Positions 63,115 through 64,000 of a stretch of 64,000 nt of DNA are shown piece by piece. This DNA is from Manganitrophus sp963718695 (GTDB lineage Bacteria; Nitrospirota; Nitrospiria; SBBL01; Manganitrophaceae): NCBI GenBank assembly GCA_963718695.1, contig OY970371.1, positions 682,001-746,000 of the forward strand, in the 5' to 3' direction. The notes beneath the pieces were generated by a model. The model made no database searches and was not told the DNA's origin. It saw only the letters and a list, made by a program, of their open reading frames with translations. Every line of letters begins with the position of its first letter. Position 1 is the first letter of the stretch. Position numbers and translations under genes: made by a program.

Positions 63115-64000
63115 ATGATCCGATGCGCGGGTCTGGTCGTCCTTATTGTCGTGATCGCGTTTCTCCCTTCGCCCGCAAAGGGAGAAACGCGCTTTACCGT
63201 TCTCGCTTATCACGACATTCGGGACGAAACCGCCGAGCCGGGGGTGGTCACCCTCCGGACCGAGACCCTCGTCGCGCACTTTTCCTGGCTGCGGGAGCAG
63301 GGTTATAAAGTGATCAGCCTCGAAGAGGTCGTGGCGGCGAATGAGGGACGTCGCCCGCTTCCGGACAATGCGGTGTTGCTGACGTTCGACGACGGCTATC
63401 AAAGCATGTACACGCGGGTCTACCCTCTCCTCAAGTTGTTCAACTACCCTGCCGTCGTCGCGGTGGTCGGGAAGTGGATGGAAGCCGGTTCCGGCGAGCG
63501 TGTCGCCTACGATAAGGAGCAGGTGCCGCGGGAACGTTTTCTTTCCTGGAGCCAGGTGAAAGAAATGGTCGATTCCGGTCTGGTGGAGGTTGCCTCTCAC
63601 AGCGATGACCTGCACCAAGGCCTTCTTGCCAATCCCCAGGGAAATGATCAGCCGGCGGCCACGGCGCTCCGATACGACGCGGAGAGCGGCCGTTACGAAA
63701 CGGGAGAGGCCTATTTACAACGGATCCGGCGTGATCTCTCTCAAAGCATTCAGGCGATCGAACGCCACACCGGCCGGAAGCCGCGCGCCGTCATCTGGCC
63801 TTACGGCAGCTACAACCGGGAAACGATCGAGATTGCACGATCGCTCGGCATGACAATCACGATGGGGCTCGACGGCGGACCGAATGACGCAAGCGACCTC
63901 TCGGCGCTCCGCCGGGTGTTTATCATGAACAACGCTTCTTTGTCCGATCTTATTTCGGACTTGCGTCGATTTTCTCCGCCGCGCCGCATCCGGGTCGCGC
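63115..64000 (+). CDS. pgaB: Poly-beta-1,6-GlcNAc N-deacetylase PgaB (partial, N-terminal 295 residues)
   Basis: Runs off the right edge. Signal peptide (AGLVVLIVVIAFLPSPAKG), then a CE4-type polysaccharide deacetylase domain: LAYHDIRDE, catalytic/metal motif LLTFDDGYQSMYTR, VASHSDDLHQG, and WPYGSYNRETIEIARSLGM. PgaB partially deacetylates the polymer in the periplasm before export. The C-terminal GH13-like domain lies beyond the window. Its ATG is 2 bp after the pgaA stop. Confidence 0.92.
   Translation, partial: MIRCAGLVVLIVVIAFLPSPAKGETRFTVLAYHDIRDETAEPGVVTLRTETLVAHFSWLREQGYKVISLEEVVAANEGRRPLPDNAVLLTFDDGYQSMYTRVYPLLKLFNYPAVVAVVGKWMEAGSGERVAYDKEQVPRERFLSWSQVKEMVDSGLVEVASHSDDLHQGLLANPQGNDQPAATALRYDAESGRYETGEAYLQRIRRDLSQSIQAIERHTGRKPRAVIWPYGSYNRETIEIARSLGMTITMGLDGGPNDASDLSALRRVFIMNNASLSDLISDLRRFSPPRRIRVA

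Overview
This 64 kb window comes from a Gram-negative bacterium of moderate-to-high G+C. It encodes TolC, RND, PgaA and lipoprotein components together with a complete bacterial proteasome locus. The Pup-like modifier encoded there has the UBact form (C-terminus ...RYRQRTGE). With the GlgE glucan operon and the density of sensor kinases, this points to Nitrospirota (a Nitrospira or Manganitrophus type relative). That placement is an inference from gene content; no rRNA is present. The window holds no prophage, intact insertion sequence or CRISPR array.

Layout. 0-2.3 kb: TrkA (cut by the window edge) and TrkH potassium uptake, minus strand. 2.4-9.8 kb: glgE, a treS-maltokinase fusion and glgB, a translationally coupled minus-strand operon converting trehalose to branched alpha-glucan. 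10-21.5 kb: a YtxH protein, then a minus-strand signalling block. The block holds two giant hybrid histidine kinases with 7-TM sensor ends, a gene fusing two PilZ (c-di-GMP) domains to a PhcB-like methyltransferase, and a receiver-kinase. 21.5-25.7 kb: a gene-poor A+T-rich stretch, a PAS-GGDEF-EAL protein with a degenerate GGDEF site, a single-domain response regulator, tRNA-Ala(CGC) and a TPR protein. 25.8-28.2 kb: purM, a frameshifted purN and a zinc-ribbon protein.

28.9-34.2 kb: an overlapping three-gene operon of PhcB-like methyltransferase, 6-TM sensor kinase and OmpR-type regulator. It resembles the phcB-phcS-phcR methyl-ester quorum-sensing arrangement of Ralstonia. A PilZ protein, a soluble kinase and a receiver-only regulator follow. 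34.2-40.7 kb: proteasome operon mpa-dop-ubact-prcB-prcA-pafA on the minus strand behind a strong sigma70-type promoter. The ATPase appears to start at an AUU codon. 41-42.5 kb: M32 carboxypeptidase. 42.5-49.2 kb: a copper/silver-type RND efflux operon. 49.3-52.5 kb: two L,D-transpeptidases, a secreted unknown and a coiled-coil lipoprotein. 52.8-59.7 kb: a run of four sensor kinases and a damaged response regulator sharing duplicated PAS-coil DNA. 59.8-64 kb: recO, then pgaA and the start of pgaB (poly-GlcNAc export).

The unifying theme is signalling toward surface and biofilm behaviour: PilZ, EAL, kinases, Pga, and two PhcB-like genes. The most novel candidates are the PilZ-PilZ-methyltransferase fusion with its flanking kinases, the PhcBSR-like operon in this phylum, and the UBact/proteasome operon with a non-canonical AUU start. 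Three apparent indels, one in purN and two in the receiver gene at 57.65 kb, are either assembly errors or real gene decay.
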